From: Phytophthora quininea
Taxonomy: Eukaryota > Oomycota > Peronosporomycetes > Peronosporales > Peronosporaceae
NCBI GenBank assembly: GCA_011947345.1
Contig: JAAVTG010000447.1
Coordinates: 1 to 45,823, forward strand
DNA length: 45,823 nucleotides
Reading direction: 5' to 3'
The notes below the pieces were generated by a model. That model worked only from the letters and a program-made list of their open reading frames with translations. It did no database searches and was not told the DNA's origin. Position numbers and translations under genes: made by a program. This document shows, piece by piece, positions 21,159 through 31,843 of the stretch. The number at the start of each line of letters is the position of its first letter. Within the stretch, counting starts at the first letter, position 1.

Positions 21159-21464
21159 GACGTAGTAAGTTGTGCGTTGTCTGTCCATACTGTGAAGTCC
21201 TCGCACAATACCAACCCAAACACATTCGATTCTCTCGATGAACAAGGTAACAGCTAACAAATAGTTTCTGACGGCAGCTAGCTAGCTTCGCTTGACTACG
21301 TCAGTCGGATCGTTCTTCTGGTCTCTCCTAGCACTCGTCTGGTCTCTCCTAGCACTCTGCTCGTGGCTCCAAAGTCTTGTTTCGTGTCTCCCATTGCAGG
21401 AGTCGTCAGTCGGAACGGCCGAACTGGTACGTCCTGAGGCGTGAACGCTCACTCGCCATCGTCG
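21159..21464. other. Tail-to-tail spacer with a 21-bp direct duplication
   Basis: Spacer between the convergent START-FYVE genes. At 21317-21357 the 21-base unit TCTGGTCTCTCCTAGCACTC(G) occurs twice head to tail. No gene or clear terminator was seen. Confidence 0.7.
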
Positions 21465-22110
21465 TCATCGTCGCCGTCTGCTGCTGCTCGGTCGGTGGTT
21501 TGACGACGGAACGGAGAGCCCCGCGCGCTCCAGACACGTCAAGCAAATGGGCATCGCCACAATGCCGACGCCGTGCAACTCGATCGACTCCTTGGCACTG
21601 CAGGATCTACACACTACGTGGCCACATGCGTGGCAATTCACACGCTTGGCCAGCACGTGGAAGGCTCTCTGGCATCGCTTGCAACTGCGAGCCGAGCCCT
21701 TGGTGGCCCACTCCGACTTCATCACGAACGTCCGCGAGTCTAAATGTTTCCTACGGAAGTGAGCGACAAGGCGACTGACACTCGAGCCAAAGCGCTCCAT
21801 CAGCAGACGCGACGTGAGACCGGGAGCCCAACCGCCAGGCTCGATGCCGACCATGTACACGATCTTCGTCATGCCCTGCGTCGGGTCGTCCGTGGCTGAC
21901 GGTCTCCGTCCTGACCGTCGAAGGAAGAAGCCCGACCGGAACATGGTGCATGGGATCACTCCAGGCGTCTTGGCGGCCTTGGCGAACTCCGGGTCGTCTA
22001 CTGAAACAATAGCAGACGAAGCGTATCCATCAGTCCTGGTCCCAAAGAGCGTTTCCGCATGGATCTTACGACACTCCCCTCGTCTCATCACAAGCCCGGT
22101 CCCGCGAGTG
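21465..22110 (-). pseudogene. START-FYVE paralogue, 5'-truncated
   Basis: The open frame holds the last two-thirds of a START domain (SVDDPEFAKAAKTPG, TMFRSGFFLRRSGRR, IVYMVGIEPGGWAP) and a FYVE-related finger (SCKRCQRAFHVLAKRVNCHA, CGHVVCRSCS, PICLTC) ending in a short Ser/Arg tail. It is convergent with, and clearly related to, the gene at 20015-21158 (GYxL/GYAS then FRSGFFLR versus FHSGFVFR). The START N-terminal half expected upstream of 22110 is not readable. That space is occupied by another gene on the plus strand, so this copy is probably cut short. An in-frame CAG near 22000 could be an old intron acceptor. Confidence 0.75.
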
Positions 22111-22129
22111 CGTTACTTCATGAACCGCA

Positions 22130-23072
22130 ACGTCCATCGCTTCCCGCGTGCTGCCGTTTCGGCCCAACAACTCGGTGCCCCCGCCGCCGCCATGGTATTT
22201 GCATACCAATCGCGTGCTGGCGGCGTACCAACACAAAGTCGTCAGCCAACGACTCTTGCGCAGAATCGAGGCGATAGTGGCCCCCGCCCGCTCTGACAAA
22301 GACCTCATGGTCCCAAGTCCCCCAAAAGGAGCCCTAATCTACATGCGAGGGATCCCGCTGTTGAGCGTTTCTTATCTGAATGCCATACGCTACTACCACG
22401 CCAAAAATTTAGCCTAAAAACGTTTCTGGAGCAATTGAAAGGGCCGTTCGTGTGTTTTGACAAGAATGGAAGACTCGAAGTACCCCCAAGGATATACAAC
22501 ATAACAAGAAGGACGAGCACTATCTCCCACTAGCCCAAGTCTTAGAATTACCTGTATTGAGAAAAATGCTACTTAACGACCGCCCAGCTGTCCTGCGGCA
22601 GTGCCAACCACAAGAGTTGCTCGCAATGAGGCCACCGGAAGTTTTCCCGTTGCAGTACAGGCTGTCCAGCAAAGGAGGCGTGTATTGCGCCGCAATATGT
22701 GTGTTCGAGAAGGCCAAACCGGGCCACGAAGCGGGGCACGTGCTGCTGAAGTTTGGCGAGGCGTCTAATGTACTCGAACGAATGGACAGACTGAAGAGAG
22801 ACATTGGTGGTGATCCTGCACTGCTCGAGGTGAGGGCGACGCTGCTGTGGTTCATTCCCGTGGACGGCAAAGACGAGACTGAGGCACGTGAACGGCGACT
22901 GGCTCTGGAGAGGCGAGTCAAGGACAATCTAGTTGCTTTGGACTTGAAAGAATACGTACCGACATCGAAAAACACCGAGCTGTTTGCTGCAATGGGCGTG
23001 CAACTGCACCTAGTAGTCTGCGCGTACATAAAGGCATTTGCGGATTGGATGGAGAATTTTATTGGTATCTAA
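22130..23072 (+). pseudogene. Unfamiliar gene with possible GIY-YIG/T5orf172-like core, two frameshifts
   Basis: Three frames read as one protein: LHTNRVLAAYQHKVVSQRLL through IYMRGIPLLSVSYLNAIRYY (to 22410); SLKTFLEQLKGPFVCFDKNG through VPPRIYNI (22411-22500); and KKDEHYLPLAQVLELPVLRK to the stop (22505-23072). Both joins need only one base, the first in an AAATTT run. The last part has GVYCAAICVFEK then HVLLKFGEASNVLERMDRLK and ETEARERRLALERRV, which follows the G-x-Y...K-x-G...R...E pattern of GIY-YIG domains of the T5orf172 type. That family call is my inference. No ATG opens the first frame. Its stop overlaps the stop of the minus-strand gene at 23059. Confidence 0.5.
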
Positions 23073-24524
23073 CCAGGTACACGCTCATGAGCTGGAGGTT
23101 GCCGCACATGCTGCAGGTTTCCTGGGCCACCAGGAAATGCGTCGACCGGATGCAAATCTCGATCCGGGCAAACGCGCAGTGCACCACGTCTTTCGGGAAC
23201 ATGAGGCCGGGCTGCATGAACGAGCCCCGCCGTGAACCGCACGAAGAACAGCTGCAGCTGCACGTTCCGCTGCGGCCACTTGAGCAGCATCCGGCGCAAA
23301 AGTCTTCGCCGTGCATCGGGGAGAACGCGGCCATCCGGTACAAAACCTCCCCGAGCGCACGGTAGCTGGTTGCTTCAGTGGAGTCGGAGCACTCTGCGAA
23401 TTTCTCCAGCTGGTTGCGGTTCTTGTCGACGTTGCCGCTGCCTCCAGGGGAGCTCCGAGCTAGCAGTCGGATCGCGCGCATGATCTGACTGCACAGGTCA
23501 CCAATGCTGTCGTTGATCTCGTCATCGGTGGCGCCAAACGCTTCCGGGTTGTCGCGGGCGTCCTGCTCAATGACATCCATCGCAGCACTGAGGAAGGCGA
23601 GCAGACCCTTCATAGTCACGAGATCCTTGTCGGTCTCGGCCAGAACCGCGTCCGTAAGGCCCTGGTGCTGGAAAACGGCCAAGGAAGCCGACGACACGGC
23701 AGCCAGAATGCACGAGCGTTTGTCCGGAGTCGTTCGGAAAACGGCTTGCATCACAGCAAAGTGGTCGTACTGGGTGAGCACGTTCAGCTTCACCATGGTC
23801 AGCACCTGATGCGCGATCCACTGTGGGGTAATGTACGTATCCATCAGCGTCTCCGCAGCCGTCCCGCGTGCGGGCATTTCCACTGTCGTGTCAGCGCTAA
23901 ACAGCATCGCCGTCAGCGCGGCCTGGAACTTGAGCAGGTCGACGTCCAGCACGCCCGTCCTGGCGTGCTGCTTGGACGAAATATCCACAATATCGTCTTC
24001 ATCGAAATGGAACACGTCGTCGTGCTGGCCTCCCAGCAGCAACAGATTCAGCTCCTTGGCCACTTCCACGTCGGGCAGCAGCGAGCACAAGAGCCCCAGC
24101 ACCACTTCTTCAGCATCCATCGCGTCCACCGTCTCGGCTCGCTTGGCCTCGTGTTTGCGACGCCCGACTCGGCGCTTGAATTTTCGCTTGGTGCGGACGT
24201 CAGGGGACGTCCCCAGCTCATTAAAGTTGTCGTGGCTCAGCAACTGGCCGTTCTCGTTGAAAATGCGCGCGCTTTTGAACAGCGTCATGGGCCTCGCCTC
24301 TTGTCTGCCGAGCGTCGCAGTGGCCGGCGCAGACGACGCCAGCGACACATTAGCCACTGCGTCAATGGCATCGTCCAGATCTTCGGGCGGGGGCCACGAC
24401 CCGGCGGTCGGGATGGACCGACTCAGCGGCGTGCTGTTGTGGCCCGCTGTGCCACTCGTTCGGTGCTGCGGGATGCTGCGAACTGCCGTAGACAGCCACG
24501 CGTCCCGCTCCAGCCGCATGACGT
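23059..24524 (-). CDS. Unknown protein segment fused in frame to LysRS
   Basis: About 486 residues follow directly, with no stop, from the LysRS C-terminal part. I do not recognise a family. Visible features are an N-terminal Pro/Ser-rich part, a basic cluster (TKRKFKRRVGRRKHEAKRAE, nuclear-localisation-like), acidic and helical middle segments (LMDTYITPQWIAHQVLTMVK, LLAFLSAAMDVIEQDARDN) and a C-terminus with several Cys (GSCG-type, CSMCGNL) that might bind metal. An internal ATG at 24517-24519 (MRLERDAWL) could be the true start of an independent gene. Base composition matches the neighbours. The stop overlaps the plus-strand gene ending at 23072. Confidence 0.55.
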
Positions 24525-26077
24525 CACCTCGCTGCTGGTCCTGCTGCTGCGCTGCGAAGCGCTGGCGTTGGTCGAACGGGTCGTTGAGCTCCGTGTAGGC
24601 GTTGCAGAGCTCCTTGCCTGCAACGAACAACTCAAAACGCTCGGTGACCCCTTCCTGCTCTCGGTGCGCCTTTGCCAACGGACTCATGCACTTGGGGTGG
24701 TTGTACAGGAACGTCGGGTTCACGCACTTGGGCTCGACAAAGTGGCCGATGAGCTTGTCCACCAGACGTGTGCAGGTGTGCGGCTTGGCGCAGTCCACAT
24801 TGTGGCGCTCGCACAGACTTAGCAGCGCTGGAATCGAGTCTGTTTAGTAGCATAGGGCACGGTGAGTAGACTGCACAGCATTTTATCGCTTGCCCATTAT
24901 ACCTGGCGAATTGACGTCCGGGAGTTTCTCGCCGAGGCATTCCTCGAGTGTTTCGAGGATCGGGAGGCGCTGGAAGGGCGGCGTAAAGTCGATTTCCACC
25001 ATGTCTGGCTGCTTGTCTTCACCCTCCTCCGACTGCTCCTCTGAGTCCTCCATCGGATACAGAACTTTGTACGAGCCCGTCACGTCCTTGGCGATGCCCG
25101 AGATCATTTCCTCGGCCGCGTCCATGAGCGAGTGGTAGTCTGCGTATGCCTGGTAGAACTCGCATATTGTGAACTCGGGGTTGTGTGTGGCGTCGATGCC
25201 TTCATTCCGGAAGACCTTGCCGATCTCAAACACGCGGTCGAAGCCGCCAATCACCAACTGCTTCAGGAAAAGCTCCGGCGCAATGCGCAGGTACAGCTCG
25301 CTGCCTAGTGCCCTTGATGTAGTCACGAACGGCTGCGCCGCCGCGCCTCCAGCCGCCGAGAACAGCATCGGCGTCTCCACCTCGACAAAGTTGCGGTCTT
25401 CAAGATACCGGCGCACGCCACGCACCACCTTGGCACGCGTCTCGAAAATCGGCCGCATTTGTCAGCAGATCAAGATACTTTTGCGAAAGCGGATCTCCTG
25501 ACGTAGTAAACTCCATCATCAGCTTCCATCCAGCAAGACATTCGCCCTACTGCAACACTTACCAGTTCTTTAATACCATATTTACTGTTCGGGAACGGCT
25601 GGATGCATGGCGACAGCACCTCCACCTGTCGAGGGATTATACTCAGCTCCCCTTTGCCCGATTTGCCTGGGAAACCTTTGACTCCAATGATATCTCCACG
25701 ACGGAGAGACTCGTGCACTGCACGGAACTCGAGCTTCACTGCGTCTTTATCTCCTGTTGCAGCATCGTCCCCTCGTCCTTCAAAGTGCTTCACCTCGGAC
25801 AGAACTTGCACCGTCGTGCCGTCACTCTGCAGGTCCAAGAAGACCAAGTTCTTGCTGGCATGACGGATTGCCACCACGCGTCCTACACAGAATCTCTTAA
25901 GTTATATAAAGATATGGTAGGGATAATAGGATTTGTATTCTACCTGCCAACGCAACAGCTTCCTCTGTGCAGCGAGCCTTGGGCTCTAGTGCCTCGAACT
26001 TCTTTTGGTACTCCTGCAGCGACATGCTCACGGGGAACGAGTGCGCGGAACTTGGGCACCGTCTGGAAACGCTCCAT
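24525..26077 (-). pseudogene. Lysyl-tRNA synthetase, class II, lacking motif 3
   Basis: Spliced order: exon 1 (ATG at 26075-26077 to 25944) ends AHSFPVSMSLQEYQKKFEAL; intron 25883-25943; exon 2 (25563-25882) has the anticodon-binding OB fold (GRVVAIRHASKNLVFLDLQS, GDIIGVKGFPGKS); intron 25498-25562; exon 3 (24903-25497) has motif 1 (RPIFETRAKVVRGVRRYLED) and motif 2 (FEIGKVFRNEGIDATHNPEF); intron 24840-24902; exon 4 has NPTFLYNHPKCMSPLAKAHR and TERFELFVAGKELCNAYTEL. The GxGIDR motif 3 expected next is absent. Exon 1 has a frame change, and the start of exon 3 has an in-frame TGA near 25463 where RYLDL is expected. It would charge tRNA-Lys if whole; this copy should not. Confidence 0.85.
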
Positions 26078-26981
26078 GGCTTTTGCAGCCGAAGGCGCAA
26101 GCGCTATCAATAATAATGGCCGCAGAAAAATGGTGGAACTGAAAAGATAGCAGCACTTCAACCGTTCGTCGACCCCATGGCGCGCATCGAGAACGCGCTC
26201 TGGAGAGCCTATCACTGCAGGGCACTGTCGGTCGTGCTGGCGAGTGTCAGGAGGCTGCACCCGACGGTGCTTCAGCACAATTTAGCTATGTGTACGGTCG
26301 ATTGTTGGTGCCTTTGACCGGTGAAGTATTCGCTGCTTGCTTTGCTGCCGCCAAGGCAGAATTAAACCGTGCCTCGGAGACAGCCACGCTGTGTCGTGCT
26401 GGAAACCAGCCAGCTTGGCAGGACGCTGTTCGTCGAGGATACCCTTTGCGCGTTCTATGCGGAGTGCATTCTGCTGTTGCATTCTGCTGTTGCATTCTGA
26501 CGTTGTTGGCGCGGCGGCTTCGTGTAATCAGCAACTTGGCGGCAGGACTCGTAGCGCTCCAAGATTATGCGTCGAACTGGAATATAGACGACGCCCTGCC
26601 GTGATATCTTGGCGCTAGCACCTCCGGCCATGAGCTATCGCACTTGCAGAGTACTTGGGTACCTGTTATGACCGTGCACCAGGCGTTGCAAGCTCGTGGT
26701 CGAGTCAAGGTAGTCTTTTACCTTCACGATTACGCTTACCGGGTTTTCACCGCAGCCATAAGGCTGAGCAGTTTGAACGCAATGAAGATTTCACCAAGAG
26801 CACAAGCCATCGCAGACGAAGGGAATTTCCGTTATCTCTCCCGGTGCGGTTCGTCTCGAAAGCCTTGGTGCCGGAGAGATGTGCCAAAATGAGTTGCGAT
26901 CTTATTCCTGATTTCTTAGGGACCTTCAGTAGTTTGCTTCATTCGCAAGTTTGCCCGATTTCACGCTAGTCGGTCGTTGCC
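26078..26981. other. Non-coding spacer between LysRS and the EamA transporter
   Basis: Head-to-head spacer of about 900 bases. Open frames here are short, on both strands, and match nothing I know. The right end carries the probable promoter of the EamA gene. A tandem TTCTGCTGTTGCA occurs near 26470-26500. Confidence 0.5.
26938..26954 (+). promoter_or_regulatory. Inr-like start element of the EamA gene
   Basis: TTCATTCGCAAGTTT lies 28-44 bases before the ATG at 26982. It resembles the oomycete initiator core (TCATTYYNCAWTTT) with a one-base gap. Weak evidence. Confidence 0.35.
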
Positions 26982-28303
26982 ATGCCGCTGCCTGCAGTGT
27001 ATGGCGCAGTGTACGCGGCCGCTAATGCTACACCCGCCGGGAAGATCGACAGCGGCAAGAAAGCTGTGCGCCACCTGGAAAATCTGCCTCTCCTCATAGC
27101 ATCGGACTCGTTGGAAACCTTGTCCAACGATGGCAAGTGGTTGCCGCGCTTTATGCGGCGGGCAGTCACACGCAGTATCGCCAACCGAATCGCGGGGCTC
27201 ATTCTCGTGGGGACGTCGGCTTTTCTCGCTAGCTGCATTGCTGTACTGGTCAAGGATGACACGTTCAAGCTCCCACCCGTAGAGACGCTCTTCTGGCGCG
27301 CCCTCGTGTCGTGGCTATTTACTGTTGTAAGGTCTCGCGCTCGATTTCTGGTTGTTCACATGACCCTCATGTTGTTGTCTCCGACGATAGGCAGCCATCG
27401 TGGCCACCGGTGATAAGATCCGCGTCAAGAAAGAATTTCGGCGCGCGCTTGTGCTCCGATGCATCACTGGTTGCATCGGTATGGCACTGACCATGTTTGT
27501 TCTTCAAAAGCTGGCGGTGTCGAACGCCACGGCAATTACGTACCTCAGCCCACTTGTGGCTTTCGCCATGGTAAGCCTTTTGGTGTCTTTGACGGAGATG
27601 CATTGGATGAGCACCACTGACTGCTGGCACTTAGGCCGCATATTTTCTGAAAGAGAAGCCTAGCCTGCTCACCGCTGCTTGTGCTGCCGTATGCGTCATC
27701 GGGGCGATACTTGTCGTGCGACCTGCATACCTCTTTGGTGAGAACGGCTCGACGGACGCCAAGTGGTATCGCCGATCCATGACCAGCCTCGTGACATCGT
27801 ACTTGCTGGGAGAGTCGCTTGCGATAAGCTGCGCTGTGTGTGTAGTCTTCATGCAAGCCGGTGCCTACGTGTCGCTGAGAAGTCTGCAGAAGGTGCCGCA
27901 CCTCGCGGTGATGCACTACTTCTTGCTCACAGTTACGCTGGTGTCGCTGGTAGCTCTTTTGGTCACGCAGCATGGCAAAGCCAAGCTGTTCACGGCCGAT
28001 CTTTCTCTCGAGACGTGGGCTGCCATCCTGGGCACAGGTGCGTTGGCCTTCGCGGAGCAGCTCTTCCTAACCCGAGGTTTCCAGTTCGACGACGCTGGCG
28101 TGTTGGCAGCCACGCGTTTGCTTCATGTTGGATGCGAATTTGCGTGGGGAGTGGCGTTGCTGGGTACAGAAGTCAATCCCTGGAGCGCCGCTGGAGCTGC
28201 AGCCACGGCTGCTGGGGTATTTCTCATGGCATTCCGCAGAGTGTACGGTCATTGGGCTGCCCGACGCAGCATGCGACGGATGGGATTGCCCACGTCGGGG
28301 TAG
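26982..28303 (+). CDS. EamA/DMT-family membrane transporter
   Basis: Three exons, 26982-27326, 27391-27570 and 27635-28303, joined by two 64-nt GT-AG introns, give 397 residues with all junctions in phase 0. About ten membrane helices are visible (IAGLILVGTSAFLASCIAVL, ITGCIGMALTMFVLQKLA, SLLTAACAAVCVIGAILVV, AVMHYFLLTVTLVSLVALL). The middle motif VSNATAITYLSPLVAFAM and the second half AAILGTGALAFAEQLFLTRG repeat the EamA pattern twice, as usual for the drug/metabolite transporter superfamily. The substrate cannot be told from sequence. The gene reads without a single frame problem, unlike several neighbours. Confidence 0.88.
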
Positions 28304-28435
28304 CTCTATAGCAGAACTTCGAGCTGTGCACGTTCAATTAGAAAGTCGTAGGAAAGTAAACACAGATCTAAATTGAAGATATGAGTGGCTAAATCCAAAT
28401 CCTTTTTTTTGGGGGTCAAAAGTCGAACGGCAACA

Positions 28436-30274
28436 ATGAAAGCAGCCGGGAAGACGAAGCCCAAGCATGGGTCTGCGCCAGCCCCGCACACAACTGCGTA
28501 CCTGCACTTCTGCCGCGCGCGGCGCGAAGACGCGGCGGCGGCGCACCCGTCGTGGTCCGTGCAGCAAGTGACGTCAGAGTTGGCGACGCAGTGGAAGACA
28601 CTGACGGCGTCGGAGCGTAAGCCGTGGGTGGAATTGGCACAGTTCGACAAGGCGCGCTTCCGGAATGAATACCATCAATACGTGGAGCAGCAAAAGCAGG
28701 CAGGCAACGTACGATTGTTAGCTCAAAGAATGAATATTACGGTGCCAATACTGACAAATGCTCTTTTGCACCGCTAGCCGTCCGCACGACCCCGCATTCC
28801 GTTCAAGCGGAAAAAGAGCGCGAACGAGCCGCGCCAGCCTGACACAGCGTACATTTGTTTCTGGAAACGACGGCGGCTGGAGGTGATTGCTGCGAACCCG
28901 ACCCTGGCGGCTCCGTTGGTGTCGAGGGAGGTTGGGCGACAATGGAAAGCTTTGTCGAGTGCAGAAAAACAAATTTGGCTTGATATGGCCGAGAGAGACA
29001 AGCTTCGCTTTCAAGAAGAAATCGCACGCTTGCATCCAGACTTGGAGGCGGCGCCAGCGATTCCAACGTCACTGCAGACTCCATTGAAGGATCCTTATGC
29101 GCCCAAACCAGCAAAAACGGCGTTCCAATTGTTCATGAAGCACAACCGAGAAAGCTTTACCCTCCTCAGTATGACGCTCAATGAATTCCGCGCGGAAATG
29201 AGCCAGCTCTGGAAACGTCTCGGCGATGCGGACAAGAATGCGTGGTACGAAATAGCACGACATGACCAGCTTCGATACGAAGCGGAGATGAATGCCTACA
29301 AACCACCTCCATACATGAGTTCCACTCTGGCCTGTGCGAATAAGCGACTAGACGAGCTCAAACGTCTGGCTCGCCAGGATCCCGACGCTCCCCAAATTCC
29401 TATGAGTGCTTACAGCTTCTATTTGGCAGCGGAGCGTCACCAAATGCAAGAACGTCTACCAGGCCTGAAGCACAATGAAATTATGCGTGAAATGGGTGTG
29501 ACGTGGAAGGCAATGGGCGGCGTTGAGCGAGCACCGTACCACCATAAAGCTGAACAGGATGTAGAACGCTTTCGAGTCCAGATGGAAGCCCATTTGGCTG
29601 AGCAAGAAACTCGGAAGAGTTTACGCGATACCAGCCAGCCGCGGAAGCGACAGCAAGATGCGCTGCAAGCTCAGGTCGAGGGGACGATGCTGGATCGGAA
29701 GATGCCGCCGGCTACGGTGCGCAAGAAGAGGAAAAGCGCACCACCTCGCCAACCTAAGACCGCTTACAATCTGATGTACATGTCGAAGCGCACCGAGCTA
29801 TTGGCAACGTACCAAATGTCACACAACGAGTGCTCGGCGCTGTGTGGTCGATTGTGGCGAGAAATGTCCGAGTTAGAGAGGGAGCCCTACAAGCGCATGG
29901 CCGCAGAGGATAAACAACGATACCAAGCAGAGCTGGCACTCTACAAAGTTCAAGAAAACGAAGAAAGCAAAAATGGTGTCGGAAGATCGCCAGGATTCCG
30001 TTCGTTTCTGCAGGCAAAGCGGAGTGAAAACGCTGGTGTTTCTCGAGATGAAGTCACAGCATTGTGGAAGGAAATGTCGGTCCCTCAGCGAGTGTTGTGG
30101 GGCGAGCTGGCTAGCGACGATAGTCCAGACAATGTGAACGATTTTGACGCTGAAGCGCCGATGACAGAAGAAGGGCACTATCCGCTTGAAGAGAATACTC
30201 GCGCGATTATCGCGGCTGATGAAATACATGCCCCGGTATCGCCAGGAGCTGGCGCAGGAGAAGCGCTGTTGTGA
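28436..30274 (+). CDS. Protein with six HMG boxes
   Basis: Exons 28436-28708 and 28778-30274 (intron 28709-28777, 69 nt, phase 0) give 589 residues. HMG-box-like units occur at about residues 17-83, 108-176, 196-266, 296-364, 413-481 and a shortened one at 495-538. Each has the pattern P-TAY--F, then W--L---E---W--LA--D--R (for example SAEKQIWLDMAERDKLRF, DADKNAWYEIARHDQLRY, ELEREPYKRMAAEDKQRY). Basic linkers such as PFKRKKSANEPRQ and RKKRKSAPPRQ precede boxes 2 and 5. Tandem HMG boxes are known from UBF-type and mitochondrial DNA-packaging proteins that bend DNA. It is likely a nuclear chromatin or rDNA architectural protein. An acidic C-terminal tail follows. The ATG at 28436 is the first in frame. 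Confidence 0.88.
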
Positions 30275-30688
30275 GTCATTCTTTGTTGGATAACCGTGCT
30301 GGTGTATTAGCACGACATCGGCAAGCATCAACTTCAAACAGCAGTTAGCGCTTCCTAATAATACCAAGTCGTCCACGAAACGAATATCTAGCTGTCAGTC
30401 ATGTCGTCGCCGTGAGAAGCACCAGAGCACAGCCCACAGCACGGACGTGTCAAGGTTTTCTGCTAATTACCCAGACAACTTTCGGTGGTTTCTTCACGCC
30501 AGAGTGGATCGGTGGTTATACTTCCCATTTTCAGCGCGGACTGAGCAGTTACGAGTATCGTCCTGGATAGTAGCTTCGCTCCCGACGCTGGGCAAGGATA
30601 TCTTTCTCACTTCTCAAGTTGGCGTCTGACCAAGACCCGATCAGCTAGTCACCTGCATCTCAACAGCTTCACATCTTGTCAGCCTTCG
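30275..30688. other. Intergenic spacer before the Myb gene
   Basis: About 410 bases without a supported gene. It should contain the HMG gene's terminator and the Myb promoter, but I see no distinct element. Confidence 0.6.
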
Positions 30689-31832
30689 ATGCTTCGTGAC
30701 CCGGTCTCTTCCTGCCACGCCATGTCGCTTTCGCCCTCAGCTTCTCCTTCGTCGCCCCCAGCTGCAGATCTCGCCAGCAACCCAAAAGCAAACGACATCA
30801 GACCCGAAACTGTGCCCGAGCTCTTTGAGAGCGACCACAGCAGTACGAGCTCGCCAGCGATCGCTCCGTTGGTCTTGTCCTCAAAACTGGGATCGCCGAT
30901 TGCGATATCACTCGAGGCCATAAAGCCAAAGCCCTCAGCAGCGCCCGTGCCATCCAACGCGACCCACCAAAAGGGACAGACAGGAATGAACGGCGGTCGT
31001 TGGACTGAGCAAGAACACCAGAGCTTCCTCGCTGGCTTGCGGCTGTATGGCCGAGAGTGGAAGAAAGTGGCCGCCAAGATCAAGACTCGCACGTCGGCAC
31101 AGATCCGAAGCCACGCGCAAAAGTATTTTGCCAAGCTCGCGCGTGATGATGAGATGCGCAAGAACAGCGGTCTCCCATTCGTGGCAACTGCAGCGCCTTC
31201 ACTGGGATACTTTAGCGACGGCGGTTCCTCCGTTGCGCAAAACAGCGGTGACGACGATGCTGATGCCTCGGATTCGTCCCGGCAAATGGGCGCATCTCGC
31301 CAAACTACAGGCCATGGTGCCATTCTCATCGCTCCGATGGGCTCAGCCGTTAATGGATTGTACAAGACAGCCGCAGTGAACAAGAAGAGATCGCGATCTG
31401 CCGTGGCTGGAGTTGACAGCCACACCGGAATGTCTGCTTCGTCCGGATATCCCTACAAGCAGCCAAGACGAACATCACCGCCTAGTGACACAGCACGAGT
31501 GGAATGCTTGCCGTCTCAGGAAGAGCTACTTGCCAAGGCATCGCCAAATCTTCGCCACCGTCTCTCGGGCCTGATCGAAGCCGAGTTGTGCGCGCTCCAA
31601 GTGCTTTCGTGTTACGCACTACTGCAGCAGCAGGATCCGACGCCACGTCAAATCCAAAGAAGCAAGGCAGGTCGCGCAAACTACCAACAGCGGCGTCCAG
31701 CTCAGCATCATCGATCGCACTTTCGATGCTTTCGACGGAACAGATTCCGTCGACCTCGTCTATCTATTGATGTGGACGCAAGAATCGGAGGCTAGTTGGT
31801 TATTGCGCGCATTTGTACAGTTAATACATTAA
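30689..31832 (+). CDS. SHAQKYF-class single-repeat Myb transcription factor
   Basis: A single Myb repeat at residues 101-150, GGRWTEQEHQSFLAGLRLYG then REWKKVAAKI and IRSHAQKYFAKL, has Trp at the expected places and the SHAQKYF helix 3 seen in plant CCA1/LHY- and REVEILLE-type factors and in many oomycete Mybs. Flanks are Ser/Pro/Ala-rich. Basic patches (KKRSRS, KQPRRTS) could act in nuclear import. The frame as read stops at 31795, but a one-base shift near 31650-31690 gives a more natural end (NSGVQLSIIDRTFDAFDGTD, then LVYLLMWTQ) stopping at 31830-31832. It probably regulates transcription in stage-specific fashion, as relatives do. The Met at 30689 is the first; 30722 is an alternative. 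Confidence 0.85.
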
Positions 31833-31843
31833 CAACGGTTATT

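Noticed and set aside
22066..22308. Minus-strand frame that could extend the START-FYVE gene upstream
   Set aside because: It reads as the shadow of the plus-strand gene (a Pro run becomes a Gly run) and shows no START wording.
23665..24822. 385-codon plus-strand frame opposite LysRS and its extension
   Set aside because: Arg/His-rich shadow; the minus strand has clear LysRS motifs in the same place.
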